Below the pieces are notes generated by a model. It was not told the DNA's origin, made no database searches, and saw only the letters and a program-made list of their open reading frames with translations. A stretch of 60,555 nt of DNA, taken from assembly GCA_944382785.1 (NCBI GenBank), contig CALWNO010000010.1, positions 1 through 60,555 on the forward strand, in the 5' to 3' direction. The translations under genes were made by a program, and so were the position numbers. Of the stretch, positions 30,785 to 42,286 are shown in pieces. Source of the DNA: an uncultured Gemmiger sp. (GTDB lineage Bacteria > Bacillota > Clostridia > Oscillospirales > Ruminococcaceae). The stretch's first letter is position 1. Each line of letters begins with the position of its first letter.

Positions 30785-31543
30785 ATGGAGAAGATCAAGT
30801 TTTTGATGACCGATACCGGCGCGCAGACCACGGCGCTGTGCCGCCAGGCGCTGGAGGACAAGGGCGTTGCGGTGACGGTGTGCGAGAAAAACGGCAGCAA
30901 AGCCCTGAAAGCGTTGCTGGACAATCACCCCCAGGCAGTTCTGCTGGATGCCTTCATGCCGGACCTGGATGCTATCACGGTGAAACAGCGATATGAGGCG
31001 CAGGATACTTCCGGCACCCATACCACCTTTTTTGTGACCGGTGCGTTCCAGAGTGAGGAGATCGAGCAGGACCTGCTGGACAACGGTTTCTCTTTCTTTT
31101 TCGTCAAACCCTTTGATGAGACGGTGCTGGTCAGCCGAGTGCTGAAAGCCGCCGGAACGCCGGCGCGGCCCCAGGCCTTTTCTCAGGACAGTGATGAGCT
31201 TACGGTTACCGAGATCCTGCACCAGGTGGGGGTACCGGCCCACATCAAGGGATATCAGTTCCTGCGGGACGCCATTTTGCTGGCGGTGGAGGATCACGAG
31301 TACATCAACGCCGTGACCAAGCGTCTGTACCCGGAAATCGCCAAGCGCAACGGCACCACGGCCTCCCGGGTGGAGCGGGCCATCCGCCATGCCATTGAGG
31401 TGGCCTGGGACCGGGGCGACGTGGATACCCTGAACGGTTATTTCGGCTATACCATCCACAGCCTGCGGGGCAAGCCCACCAACTCGGAATTCATTGCCAT
31501 GATTGCGGACAAGATCCGCCTGGACAAGCGCCGCCGCGCCTGA
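30785..31543 (+). CDS. spo0A: Sporulation master response regulator Spo0A
   Basis: A 252-residue two-domain regulator. The receiver domain has the phosphorylated Asp55 (LLDAFMPDLD), Thr85 and Lys108, but only one residue of the usual acidic pair is acidic (Asp10; the next is Thr11). The C-terminal DNA-binding domain carries the Spo0A signature around TASRVERAIRHAIEVAWDRG and GKPTNSEFIAMIADKIRL, which reads TGTCGAA-type boxes. The ATG at 30785 has AGGAG upstream. Position after spoIVB agrees. Confidence 0.95.
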   Translation: MEKIKFLMTDTGAQTTALCRQALEDKGVAVTVCEKNGSKALKALLDNHPQAVLLDAFMPDLDAITVKQRYEAQDTSGTHTTFFVTGAFQSEEIEQDLLDNGFSFFFVKPFDETVLVSRVLKAAGTPARPQAFSQDSDELTVTEILHQVGVPAHIKGYQFLRDAILLAVEDHEYINAVTKRLYPEIAKRNGTTASRVERAIRHAIEVAWDRGDVDTLNGYFGYTIHSLRGKPTNSEFIAMIADKIRLDKRRRA

Positions 31544-31571
31544 TTTGTCAAAAGTATACCAGTCATGATGA

Positions 31572-31599
31572 CCTCCCGTCCCGGCGGGAGGCTTTTTTA
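31572..31599 (+). terminator. Terminator after spo0A
   Basis: CCTCCCG and CGGGAGG pair (31572-31578 with 31585-31591) and are followed by a run of seven Ts. Confidence 0.9.
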
Positions 31600-31738
31600 T
31601 TTCAAAACTTTTTCAATCTGCCCCAAAGCGGTAGATTTTTCCGTTTGATACTTGTATAATGATAGCATGGTCAAACTGGGGTGTGTGTACGGTAAAACGC
31701 CCCGGGACAATGCAAGGATCGAAAGGAGGCGCCGGGTC

Positions 31739-32866
31739 ATGGCGCAAACCGTAACAGCAATCCTGGTGGCGGCGGGGGCCTCCCGGCGCATGGGATTCGA
31801 TAAACTCAGCTATCGTCTGCCCGGCGGGCTCACCGTACTGCAGGCTAGCCTGCGCGCCTTTGAACGCCATCCCCGGATCAAGGAGATCGTGCTGGTGGCA
31901 GGGGCCAATCTGGAAATCTGCCGGCAGCTGGCCGAGACCTGTTCCAAGCCTTGCAAAGCGGTGTCCGGCGGGGCCACCCGGGCGGAAAGCGTCCGCGCCG
32001 GTCTGGCAGCGGCAACGGGGGATCTTGTGGCCATCCATGATGCGGCCCGCCCCTTTGTCAGCGAGGCAGTCATCACAGCGGCCATTGAGGCTGCGGAACA
32101 AAGCGGCGCCGCCGCCCCGGCTGTTCCGGTCAAGGATACGGTCAAGGTGGCGGACGGCGGCGGCAGGGTGGTCAGCACTCCTGACCGCAGTACCCTGTTT
32201 GCGGTGCAGACACCCCAGTGCTTCCGGCGGGAATTGTACCACCAGGCTCTGGAAGTGGTGACAGGGGAGAAAGCCGACCTTGTCACCGACGATTGCAGCC
32301 TGTTTGAACTGGCGGGTCTGCCGGTGGTGCTGACGCCCGGGGAGTACGCCAACCTGAAAATCACCACAAAAGAGGACCTGAAGGGGGAAGGCACCATGCG
32401 CATCGGACACGGATATGACGTACACCGCCTGGTGGAAGGGCGGAAGCTGATTCTGGGCGGGGTGGACATCCCCTATGAAAAGGGCCTTTTGGGTCATTCC
32501 GACGCCGACGTCCTGCTGCATGCCGTCTCGGACGCGTTGCTGGGGGCTGCCGCACTGGGAGACATCGGCAAGCATTTCCCGGACACGGACCCCCGGTACG
32601 AGGGAGCCGATTCCCTGCGGCTCTTGCAGGAAGTGGGACGTCTGATCCATGAGGCCGGATACACGGTAGGCAATATCGATGCCACCGTTTTGTGCCAGGC
32701 CCCCAAGCTGGCCCCCCACATCCAGACCATGCGGGCCAACATCGCCCAGGCCCTGGGGGTGGAAGTGGACAAGGTCAGCGTCAAGGCCACCACCGAGGAA
32801 CACCTGGGCTTTACCGGGCAGGGGCAGGGCATTGCGGCCCACGCCGTTGCACTGCTGGAGTGCTGA
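31739..32866 (+). CDS. ispDF: Bifunctional IspD/IspF isoprenoid synthesis enzyme
   Basis: A 375-residue fusion of two enzymes of the MEP pathway. Residues 1-219 are IspD (2-C-methyl-D-erythritol 4-phosphate cytidylyltransferase): [22 protein letters not shown] and AVQTPQ. Residues 220-375 are IspF (MECDP synthase): [11 protein letters not shown] with the metal ligands Asp and His, [21 protein letters not shown] and [10 protein letters not shown]. The ATG at 31739 follows AAAGGAGG. A good ribosome binding site and ATG at the domain junction (32396) could allow extra IspF to be made alone. IspE is not nearby. Confidence 0.93.
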   Translation: MAQTVTAILVAAGASRRMGFDKLSYRLPGGLTVLQASLRAFERHPRIKEIVLVAGANLEICRQLAETCSKPCKAVSGGATRAESVRAGLAAATGDLVAIHDAARPFVSEAVITAAIEAAEQSGAAAPAVPVKDTVKVADGGGRVVSTPDRSTLFAVQTPQCFRRELYHQALEVVTGEKADLVTDDCSLFELAGLPVVLTPGEYANLKITTKEDLKGEGTMRIGHGYDVHRLVEGRKLILGGVDIPYEKGLLGHSDADVLLHAVSDALLGAAALGDIGKHFPDTDPRYEGADSLRLLQEVGRLIHEAGYTVGNIDATVLCQAPKLAPHIQTMRANIAQALGVEVDKVSVKATTEEHLGFTGQGQGIAAHAVALLEC

Positions 32867-32957
32867 CGAGTTCCCGCCTGTGTGGCGGGAAGAGTTTTGA
32901 AGAAGAGAGAGCAGATTCCGCCCTTTGCCCGGCGGCTGTAAGGAGGCTGTGACCGGC

Positions 32958-33863
32958 ATGCTCGGCATTTATGATTTTTTCAGCGGTGTGATCAGCAACC
33001 TGCGCACCTTTGGGGTACGCGATCTGGTTGACATTCTGGTCATATCCTTCGCCTTTTATGAATTGTTTCTGTTCGCCCGCAAATCCCGTGCCGGCCAGCT
33101 GGTGCGCGGTCTGATGCTGGCTCTGGTCTGCTTTGCGCTGGCCTATCTGTTTGAACTGCGCACGGTGCGCTGGCTGCTGAATAACTTCCTGCAGGTGGGC
33201 TTTATTGCCGCCGTGGTGCTGTTCCAGCCGGAACTGCGCCGCACCCTGGAACGCCTGGGTCAAAGTGCCAACTGGACCGGGCGGCTGTTCAGTATCCGCC
33301 GCACCGACCCCTCCCTGCGGGCGGTGTGGCAGAGCGCGGTGGTGGCTATCTGCGATGCGGCGGAACAGTTGTCCGACACCCGCACCGGCGCCCTGATGGT
33401 ACTGGAACGCAACAACAACCTGGAAGAGATCATCCGCACCGGTACCCCTCTTTCGGCCAACGTCATTCCGGAAATGCTGGGGACCATCTTTTATGAGGGA
33501 ACCCCTCTGCATGACGGTGCCGTGATCATCCGGGACGGCCGCATTGTGGCGGCCGGGTGCGTGCTGCCCCTTTCCAACAACCTGGAAATGGGCAAGGATA
33601 TGGGCACCCGCCACCGTGCGGGTCTTGGTATGAGTGAAAATTCCGATGCCGTGGTCATCGTCGTCAGTGAGGAGACAGGCATCATTTCCCTGGCCAAAAA
33701 CGGCGTTCTGATCCGCCGCCTGGACCGCCAGAATCTGTTCAATCTGCTGCAGGAAGAGATCATCCCGCCCGAATCGGAAGAGGAGCAGAAGGTTCCGGTG
33801 TGGTCCCGGCTGTTTGGCAAAGGAGGTGCTGTGAAGCATGCCGCTGAACAAAAAGAAAACTGA
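32958..33863 (+). CDS. cdaA: Diadenylate cyclase CdaA
   Basis: A 301-residue membrane enzyme that makes c-di-AMP from two ATP. Three N-terminal membrane helices lie in residues 18-90; the DAC domain follows with DGA (186-188) and RHR (218-220), both needed for catalysis. The ATG at 32958 follows AGGAGG. It overlaps the cdaR gene by 26 bases. In many Firmicutes glmM comes next; it is not in this window. c-di-AMP controls potassium uptake, and the trkAH genes lie 9 kb upstream. Confidence 0.93.
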   Translation: MLGIYDFFSGVISNLRTFGVRDLVDILVISFAFYELFLFARKSRAGQLVRGLMLALVCFALAYLFELRTVRWLLNNFLQVGFIAAVVLFQPELRRTLERLGQSANWTGRLFSIRRTDPSLRAVWQSAVVAICDAAEQLSDTRTGALMVLERNNNLEEIIRTGTPLSANVIPEMLGTIFYEGTPLHDGAVIIRDGRIVAAGCVLPLSNNLEMGKDMGTRHRAGLGMSENSDAVVIVVSEETGIISLAKNGVLIRRLDRQNLFNLLQEEIIPPESEEEQKVPVWSRLFGKGGAVKHAAEQKEN

Positions 33864-35151
33864 ACAACCTGCTGTGGCTCCCAAGGCGCGGGAAAAACGC
33901 ACCATCTGGGATTACCCGGCGGTGTTGTGGTGCGCGGCGGTGGCCTGCGCTGTGCTGGCCTGGTTGATTGTGACCATGTATTTTGACCAGGAAAGCGACA
34001 AAACCGTGACCATCAACAGTATTACCTATACCTACCAGTCCAGCACCTACACCAGTCTGGGTCTGGATATTGTGGAAACCCCGGAAGTCTCCAATGTGAC
34101 CGTACGCATCAAGGGCAGCGGTACCATCATCGGCGGCATCCGGGAAAGCGACATCATGGTTTACCCCAAGTATTCCACCGTGCGCGGTGCCGGTACCGTT
34201 ACCCTGGAACTGGGGGCAAGGTTCATTACCTCGGATTATGATAATCTGGGCATTGAGCTCACAGTAGAAAATCCGTCCACCGTCACGGTGGTCTTTGACA
34301 ACGTGAGCGAAAAAACCGTGCCGGTCACCGCTGATACTTCCCGGATCGCCATTGCAGACGGCTTTATCCTGAACAGCGCCTCCTGTGTGCCGGCGGAAGT
34401 CACCCTGACCGGCCCCACCACCGAACTGGAACAGATCGACTCGGTGGTGGCCACCGTTTCCTCGGAGGATAAGCTGGACGATTCCATCACCCTGGATACC
34501 GCCCTGGAGATGCGGGATGCCAACGGCAATGCGGTGACGCCCCAGTACACCACCATGGACAGCGACTCCGCCGCCGTCACCCTCAACGTGCTGCAGGTGC
34601 GGGAACTGCCCCTGACGGTGGACTTCATCGGTCTGCCCACCGGGTTTGACGTATCCAGCCTGAAATATTCTCTGGATCGCAGTACCCTGCGGGTGGCCGG
34701 CCCTGCCAGGACCATCAGCAAACTGAACGAACTCAGTGTGGCCAGCCTGGATTTGAGCCAGAGCTTTGCCTTTGACCGGGATTACCAGCTGGCGGTGGAA
34801 CTGCCTGACGGAATCGTATCCCAGGACGGCATCACCACCGTCACCCTGACCTTTGACACCACCGAAATGACCAGCACTACCCTGAACGTTTCCAACATCC
34901 GGGTCATCAATGTGCCCAGCGATGCCGAGGTGGACGTGCTGACCAGCCGGATCAGCAACGTGACCCTGTATGGTCCGGCGGACGAGATTGCCGAACTCTC
35001 GGCGGACAATGTGCTGGCCCAGGTGGATTGCCAGAGCATCTCGGTCACTGCCGGCCAGCAGACCCTGCCGGTGAACATTCAGGTCCCGTCTTCCAGCCGC
35101 ATTTTTGCGGTGGGCAGTTACACGGTGCAGTGCGCCATCACCACCCAGTAA
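33838..35151 (+). CDS. cdaR: YbbR-domain regulator of CdaA (CdaR)
   Basis: A 437-residue protein with one N-terminal membrane helix (about residues 28-48) and an extracellular part of four YbbR repeats, each a beta-rich unit of about 80-90 residues (for example VTVRIKGSG..., AEVTLTGPTTELE, STLRVAGPARTISKL, SNVTLYGPADEIAEL). CdaR binds CdaA and adjusts c-di-AMP synthesis. The start lies inside cdaA, 26 bases before its stop, with AAAGGAGG upstream. Confidence 0.9.
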   Translation: MPLNKKKTEQPAVAPKAREKRTIWDYPAVLWCAAVACAVLAWLIVTMYFDQESDKTVTINSITYTYQSSTYTSLGLDIVETPEVSNVTVRIKGSGTIIGGIRESDIMVYPKYSTVRGAGTVTLELGARFITSDYDNLGIELTVENPSTVTVVFDNVSEKTVPVTADTSRIAIADGFILNSASCVPAEVTLTGPTTELEQIDSVVATVSSEDKLDDSITLDTALEMRDANGNAVTPQYTTMDSDSAAVTLNVLQVRELPLTVDFIGLPTGFDVSSLKYSLDRSTLRVAGPARTISKLNELSVASLDLSQSFAFDRDYQLAVELPDGIVSQDGITTVTLTFDTTEMTSTTLNVSNIRVINVPSDAEVDVLTSRISNVTLYGPADEIAELSADNVLAQVDCQSISVTAGQQTLPVNIQVPSSSRIFAVGSYTVQCAITTQ

Positions 35152-35175
35152 ATCAAAAGGAGAAAACATCCAACA

Positions 35176-36777
35176 GTGCTTTTGGTACGCAATATCCGCC
35201 TGCCGCTGACCTGCTCCGATCCCGGGGCCGAGGCCGTGCGCCGGGCACGCAGGATGCTGGGCCTTCCCGCCGGTAAAACAGCGGGGGGCGGCATCGCAAA
35301 ACTTTCGGTGGATGCCCGGCACGGCAAGCCCGTGCTGGTCTACACCGTCGCCATCACACTCAACGACGAGGGTGAGGAATCGGCTTTGGCCGGGGCCTCG
35401 CCCTGTGTCTGTTTCACCCGCAAGCCGGACTTTCACTTTCCCGTGGGGCAGATGCCCCTCGCTCATCGGCCGGTGGTGGTGGGGCTGGGCCCGGCTGGGC
35501 TGTTTGCGGCCTTGCTGCTGGCCCGCCACGGGTTCTGCCCCCTGGTGCTGGAACGGGGCCCCGCTCTGGAACAACGGGTGCAGGCCGTGCAGGCTTTTGA
35601 AAAGGGCGGCGCCCTGAACCAGGACGCCAACATTCAGTTCGGGGAAGGGGGCGCCGGAACCTTCTCGGACGGCAAACTCACCACCCGCACCGGGGATGCC
35701 CTGTGCGCCTATGTCACCGAGACCTTTCTCAAACACGGTGCCCCCGGGAACATTGCCTGGCGCCAGAAACCCCATGTGGGCACCGACCTGCTGCGGGGCG
35801 TCATTGCCGCCATCCGGGCGGAGATTGAATCTCTGGGCGGGACGGTACTTTTTAATACCAGGCTCACCGGTATCGAGACCCGCGGTGGTGCGGTGTGTGG
35901 GGTGAAAACCACCGCCGGAGAGTTTGCCTGTGAACAGCTGATCCTGGCCGTGGGCCACAGTGCCCGGGATACCTTCTCCATGCTGGGCGGGATGGGACTG
36001 CCTCTGGAATGCAAGCCTTTTTCGGTAGGCTTCCGGGCGGAACACCTACAAACCGAGATCGATCGAAGCCTCTACCATGGAGCAGCCGGACATCCGGCCC
36101 TGCCCCGGGGGGAATACCAGCTCAGCCAGCATGTGGACGGCGGCCGGTGCGTGTATACCTTCTGCATGTGCCCTGGCGGTACCGTCTGCGCCGCCGCCAG
36201 TGAGGAGGGCGGTGTGGTCACCAATGGGATGAGTCTGCACGCCCGCAATGGCCGCAATGCCAACGCGGCGGTGGTGGTCAGCGTGGATGGCCGGGACTTT
36301 GACAACGACCCTGCTAAGGCAGTGGCCTTCCAGCGTCAGCTGGAACAGGCGGCCTTCCGGGCCGGAGGCGGCAACTACGCCGCCCCTGCCGAGACGGTGG
36401 GCAGCTTCCTGCAAGGAGCAGGGCGCCTGGATCTGGGGAATGTACAACCCACCTACCCGCGTGGGGTGGTGCCCTGTGATTTGGGCAGCCTGCTGCCCGG
36501 GGAACTGTCGGCTGCCCTGCGCCAGGGGCTGACTGCTTTCGGCCGTAAGATGGCGGCCTACCGTGCCCCCGACGCCGTGCTCACCGGCCTGGAGACCCGT
36601 ACGTCCAGCCCGCTGCGGCTGGTGCGGGGAACAGACTTTCAATGTGTGGCCCTGCCGGGCCTGTATCCCTGCGGGGAGGGAGCCGGTTATGCGGGCGGCA
36701 TCATGACTGCCGCCGTGGACGGTCTGCGCTGTGCAGCCGCCTTGATGGAACACAATGCCCCGCCCCGCGGTCTGTGA
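35176..36777 (+). CDS. FAD-dependent oxidoreductase (uncharacterised conserved family)
   Basis: A 533-residue cytosolic flavoprotein. After an N-terminal RNA-binding-like region of about 90 residues comes the dinucleotide site VVVGLGPAGLFAALLLAR, then GEGGAGTFSDGKL and LAVGHSARDTF, and at the C-terminus LYPCGEGAGYAGGIMTAAVDG, the family signature. The reaction is not known; members are often annotated NAD(FAD)-utilising dehydrogenase. Translation starts at GTG 35176, 11 bases after AAAAGGAG. Confidence 0.85.
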   Translation: MLLVRNIRLPLTCSDPGAEAVRRARRMLGLPAGKTAGGGIAKLSVDARHGKPVLVYTVAITLNDEGEESALAGASPCVCFTRKPDFHFPVGQMPLAHRPVVVGLGPAGLFAALLLARHGFCPLVLERGPALEQRVQAVQAFEKGGALNQDANIQFGEGGAGTFSDGKLTTRTGDALCAYVTETFLKHGAPGNIAWRQKPHVGTDLLRGVIAAIRAEIESLGGTVLFNTRLTGIETRGGAVCGVKTTAGEFACEQLILAVGHSARDTFSMLGGMGLPLECKPFSVGFRAEHLQTEIDRSLYHGAAGHPALPRGEYQLSQHVDGGRCVYTFCMCPGGTVCAAASEEGGVVTNGMSLHARNGRNANAAVVVSVDGRDFDNDPAKAVAFQRQLEQAAFRAGGGNYAAPAETVGSFLQGAGRLDLGNVQPTYPRGVVPCDLGSLLPGELSAALRQGLTAFGRKMAAYRAPDAVLTGLETRTSSPLRLVRGTDFQCVALPGLYPCGEGAGYAGGIMTAAVDGLRCAAALMEHNAPPRGL

Positions 36778-36809
36778 TGGAATTGCCACAAGGAAAGGAA
36801 TCAAAAGCC

Positions 36810-38003
36810 ATGCCTCCCAGAAATCCCTATCAGGACCAGTGCGGCCCTGCCAACAATCAAGAGAATATGCCGCCCCGGGAAACCTATACAGGTATCCCGG
36901 ATCTGGACGATGCGGTGGGAGAAATCGTGCAGGCCGGTGCTCAGATCGGGTCCGGTGTGCTGGACGGTCTGGCCGGCGTTGTCCAGTCGGTGGGGGACGC
37001 CATCCGCAGCCGCGGGGTGGAAAACAAGACGGTCCCTTTTGAAACCTGGCGCCAGCGGATGGACCGCAAGCTGAAAAACAATGACCAGGACGGCTACCTG
37101 GGCATGGCGGTGGGGGGCTGGACCTTTGCCGCCGGTTTCGGCATTGCGGCCCTGGTTATGTTCATTCTGGCCATGGTGGGGCCCCAGGCCATGGGCATGC
37201 TGCCTGAGGAACATGTGGTCTTTCCTGTGCTGACGGCCTGTTTTGCCCCGATGGCTGTGGGATTTGGCGTTATGGGGGTCTTTGGCGTCCGGTTGTGGAG
37301 CCGGTATAACCGGCTGCGCAGTTATCTGCGTGCTGCCCGGGACTGGACCTGGGATATTTCCGCCATAGCCCGGGATACCATGCAGCCGCAGGATCGTGTC
37401 CGGGAGGAACTGCAAAAGGCCATCTCAGACGGCAAAATTCCCGGTGCGCTGATCTCTTCGGACGGGACGACCCTTTATTTGAACGATGCCCTGTACACGC
37501 CGCCGGCACCTCAACCGGAACCGGCGCCGAAGGCTCCGCCTGAACCGGATCAGGCGGACAGCCTGCGCCGGGAGGGCGTGGACTTTCTCAATTATCTGCG
37601 TGCCTGCCGGGGCCATCTGGGCGAAACCGCCGATGAGGAACTTATCGCCATGCAGAAAAACTGCGGCTCCATCCTGGGCTTTGCCCACAACCACCCGGAC
37701 CAGCAGCCAAGGCTGCGTCGCTTCCGGGAATACTATCTGCCTACCACCCGCAAACTGCTGGATACAGCTATGGGACTGGGGGACACGGACGCAGTCGCGG
37801 CCGAAAAGATCCGCGGCGAGATCACCGGCATCCTGCATACCCTGAACCTGGCCTATGCCAAACTGTATGAGACGCTGTTGCAGGATGTAAGCCTGGACGT
37901 TTCCACCGAGATCGATACCCTGGAAACCATGCTGCGCCAGGATGGCCTGACCCATGATTTCCGGCAGGATTTCGGAGCCGAAACCAAGAATGTGAATTTG
38001 TAA
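36810..38003 (+). CDS. XpaC-family protein (5-bromo-4-chloroindolyl phosphate hydrolysis)
   Basis: A 397-residue protein with two central membrane helices (about residues 93-160), a Pro/Ala-Glu-rich linker and a C-terminal XpaC domain: RRFREYYLPTTRKLLDTAMGL and AYAKLYETLLQDVSLDVSTEIDTLETMLRQDGL. The family name comes from a Bacillus gene; its true activity is unclear. The start at 36810 has AGGAAAGG upstream. A TelA-like partner often follows in other genomes but is not here. Confidence 0.75.
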   Translation: MPPRNPYQDQCGPANNQENMPPRETYTGIPDLDDAVGEIVQAGAQIGSGVLDGLAGVVQSVGDAIRSRGVENKTVPFETWRQRMDRKLKNNDQDGYLGMAVGGWTFAAGFGIAALVMFILAMVGPQAMGMLPEEHVVFPVLTACFAPMAVGFGVMGVFGVRLWSRYNRLRSYLRAARDWTWDISAIARDTMQPQDRVREELQKAISDGKIPGALISSDGTTLYLNDALYTPPAPQPEPAPKAPPEPDQADSLRREGVDFLNYLRACRGHLGETADEELIAMQKNCGSILGFAHNHPDQQPRLRRFREYYLPTTRKLLDTAMGLGDTDAVAAEKIRGEITGILHTLNLAYAKLYETLLQDVSLDVSTEIDTLETMLRQDGLTHDFRQDFGAETKNVNL

Positions 38004-38016
38004 GGAGCGACCCGTT

Positions 38017-40059
38017 ATGAACTACCGTGCCTGGCAGCTGAATCAGGCTGCCGATCAGGACGCCGAAGCCCTGCGCGCCGAAGGCTTCGGCGTGCTGCTC
38101 AGCCGTGTGCTGGCCGCGCGGGGGGTCCATACCGCCGAGGCTGCGCACCACCTGCTGGATGGACGGGACGAACTGTCCGATCCTTTCCTGCTCAAGGATA
38201 TGGACAAGGCAGTGGAACGAATCCAGCGTGCGGTGGAGGAAGAGGAGCCCATCGTCATCTTCGGCGATTATGATGTGGATGGGGTTTCCGCCACGGCGAT
38301 TCTGTTTGAATGTCTGTCCAACCAGGGCGCCCAGGTGCGCTGCAAACTGCCCAGCCGGGAAGGCGGCGGCTACGGTCTGAATACCGATATTCTCAAGAGC
38401 CTTGCCGCCAAAGGGTATACCCTGGTCATCACGGTGGACAACGGTATTGCCGCCGTGGAGGAGGCCCGCTGCGCCAAAGAACTGGGTATAGATCTGGTTA
38501 TCACCGACCACCATCTGCCCGGGGAGACCCTGCCCGAGGCGGTAGCGGTGGTGGACCCCAACCGTCCGGACGATGAAAGCCCTTGCAAATATTTGTGCGG
38601 CGCCGGAGTGGCCTTCAAGCTCTGTGCCGCCCTGGAAGGGTGTGAGCCCGCCGAACTGCTGGACATGTTCGGGGAACTGGCGGCGCTGGGCACCATTGCC
38701 GACGTGGTGTCCCTGACGGGGGAAAACCGCACCCTGGTGCGGGAAGGTCTTGCCGTCCTGCAGGAAACCATGCGCCCCGGTTTGCAGGCTTTGCTGGAAA
38801 ATGCAGGTTACGCGGGCAAGCCTGTCACGGCGGAGACGGTCAGCTATGGACTGGCCCCCCGGCTGAATGCTGCGGGACGGATGGACACCGCTGCCGTGGC
38901 CCTCAAGCTGCTTTTGTGTGAAAACGAGGAACAGGCTGCCGGAATTGCGGCGCGCCTGAGTGAGATCAACGCGGAACGGCAGCAGACCGAACAGCAGATT
39001 CTGGCGGCGGCGCTGCAGGCCATCCAGGCCGACCCCGCCCGCACCCATGACCGGGTGCTGGTAGTGGCGGGGGAGGGCTGGCATCCCGGTGTTATCGGTA
39101 TCGTGGCCAGCCGTCTGATGGAGCGGTATGGCCGTCCCGCCATTGTCATCTCTACTGAAAACGGGGAGGGCCGCGGCAGCGGCCGGGCTCCGGCAGGTTT
39201 CAATCTGCATGCGGCACTGGCTGCCTGCTCTTCCTGCCTGATCCGCAGCGGCGGCCATGCGGCGGCTGCCGGTCTGTTGGTGGAGGAAGAAAAAATCGGC
39301 ACTTTCCGGGCTGCCGTCAACGCCTGGGCGGCCAGGGAGTATCCGGTGCCGGAACCCGGAACTCTCCAACTGGACGCCACGGTGCAGCTGGGGGAACTGG
39401 ACCTTGCCTCGGTGCGGCAGCTGTCCCGGCTGGCACCTTTCGGCAGCGGCAACCCGGTCCCGCTGCTGCTTGTGGAAAACGCCGTGGTGGACGGGCTCTG
39501 GCCGCTGGGCAGCGAAGGCCGCCATACCCGGGTGCGTCTGCGGCAGGGGGATGCCTCCTGCTTTGTATCGGTGTTCGGTACAGCACCTCAGGATTTGCCG
39601 TACCAGCTGGGGGCGGCGGTGGATGCTGCCATTGAGGTCAGTGTCTTTCAGGGACGCAACGGCCCCATGGTGTCGGTCCACTGCAAGGCCATGCGCCCGG
39701 CAGGGCTGGGCAATGAACCGGCCAGGCAGGCAGCGGCGTTTGATGCGGTCTGCGCAGGAACCACCCTGCCGCCTGACCGTGCCGCCACCTTTTTGCCCGA
39801 CCGGCAGGATACAGCCAATCTGTACCGCCGTATCCGGGCGGGAGGCGTTCCTGTGGAGGATCTGCAGCCCGTGTTTGCGGCAGCCGGGCCCCAGAACACC
39901 GGAAAGACGCTGGCCAGCCTCACCGCCTTGCAGGAACTGGGGTTGGTGGAACAGCACAGCGGGCGGTGGATGCCCGCGGCAGTCACCGGAAAGAAAAATC
40001 TGGAAGATGCACCCATCCTGCAAAGACTGCGCGCCATGGCGGCAGGGCAGAGGGAATGA
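38017..40059 (+). CDS. recJ: Single-stranded-DNA exonuclease RecJ
   Basis: A 680-residue 5'-3' exonuclease for DNA repair and recombination. DHH motifs: DYDVDG (84-89), VDNG (140-143), TDHHLPG (DHH at 164-166) and VVDPNRPDD. The DHHA1 domain shows GEGWHPGVIGIVASRL and GSGRAPAGFNLH with SGGHAAAAG. An OB-fold region follows (about residues 450-560), then a winged-helix-like extension. The start has TAAGGAG upstream, 13 bases after the XpaC-like gene. Confidence 0.93.
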   Translation: MNYRAWQLNQAADQDAEALRAEGFGVLLSRVLAARGVHTAEAAHHLLDGRDELSDPFLLKDMDKAVERIQRAVEEEEPIVIFGDYDVDGVSATAILFECLSNQGAQVRCKLPSREGGGYGLNTDILKSLAAKGYTLVITVDNGIAAVEEARCAKELGIDLVITDHHLPGETLPEAVAVVDPNRPDDESPCKYLCGAGVAFKLCAALEGCEPAELLDMFGELAALGTIADVVSLTGENRTLVREGLAVLQETMRPGLQALLENAGYAGKPVTAETVSYGLAPRLNAAGRMDTAAVALKLLLCENEEQAAGIAARLSEINAERQQTEQQILAAALQAIQADPARTHDRVLVVAGEGWHPGVIGIVASRLMERYGRPAIVISTENGEGRGSGRAPAGFNLHAALAACSSCLIRSGGHAAAAGLLVEEEKIGTFRAAVNAWAAREYPVPEPGTLQLDATVQLGELDLASVRQLSRLAPFGSGNPVPLLLVENAVVDGLWPLGSEGRHTRVRLRQGDASCFVSVFGTAPQDLPYQLGAAVDAAIEVSVFQGRNGPMVSVHCKAMRPAGLGNEPARQAAAFDAVCAGTTLPPDRAATFLPDRQDTANLYRRIRAGGVPVEDLQPVFAAAGPQNTGKTLASLTALQELGLVEQHSGRWMPAAVTGKKNLEDAPILQRLRAMAAGQRE

Positions 40060-40113
40060 CCCTGTCGTACCGGCGCAGGTATACAATAGAAAAGACCAGG
40101 GGGAGGAACCGAA

Positions 40114-42282
<2,169 letters not shown>

Positions 42283-42286
42283 AACT

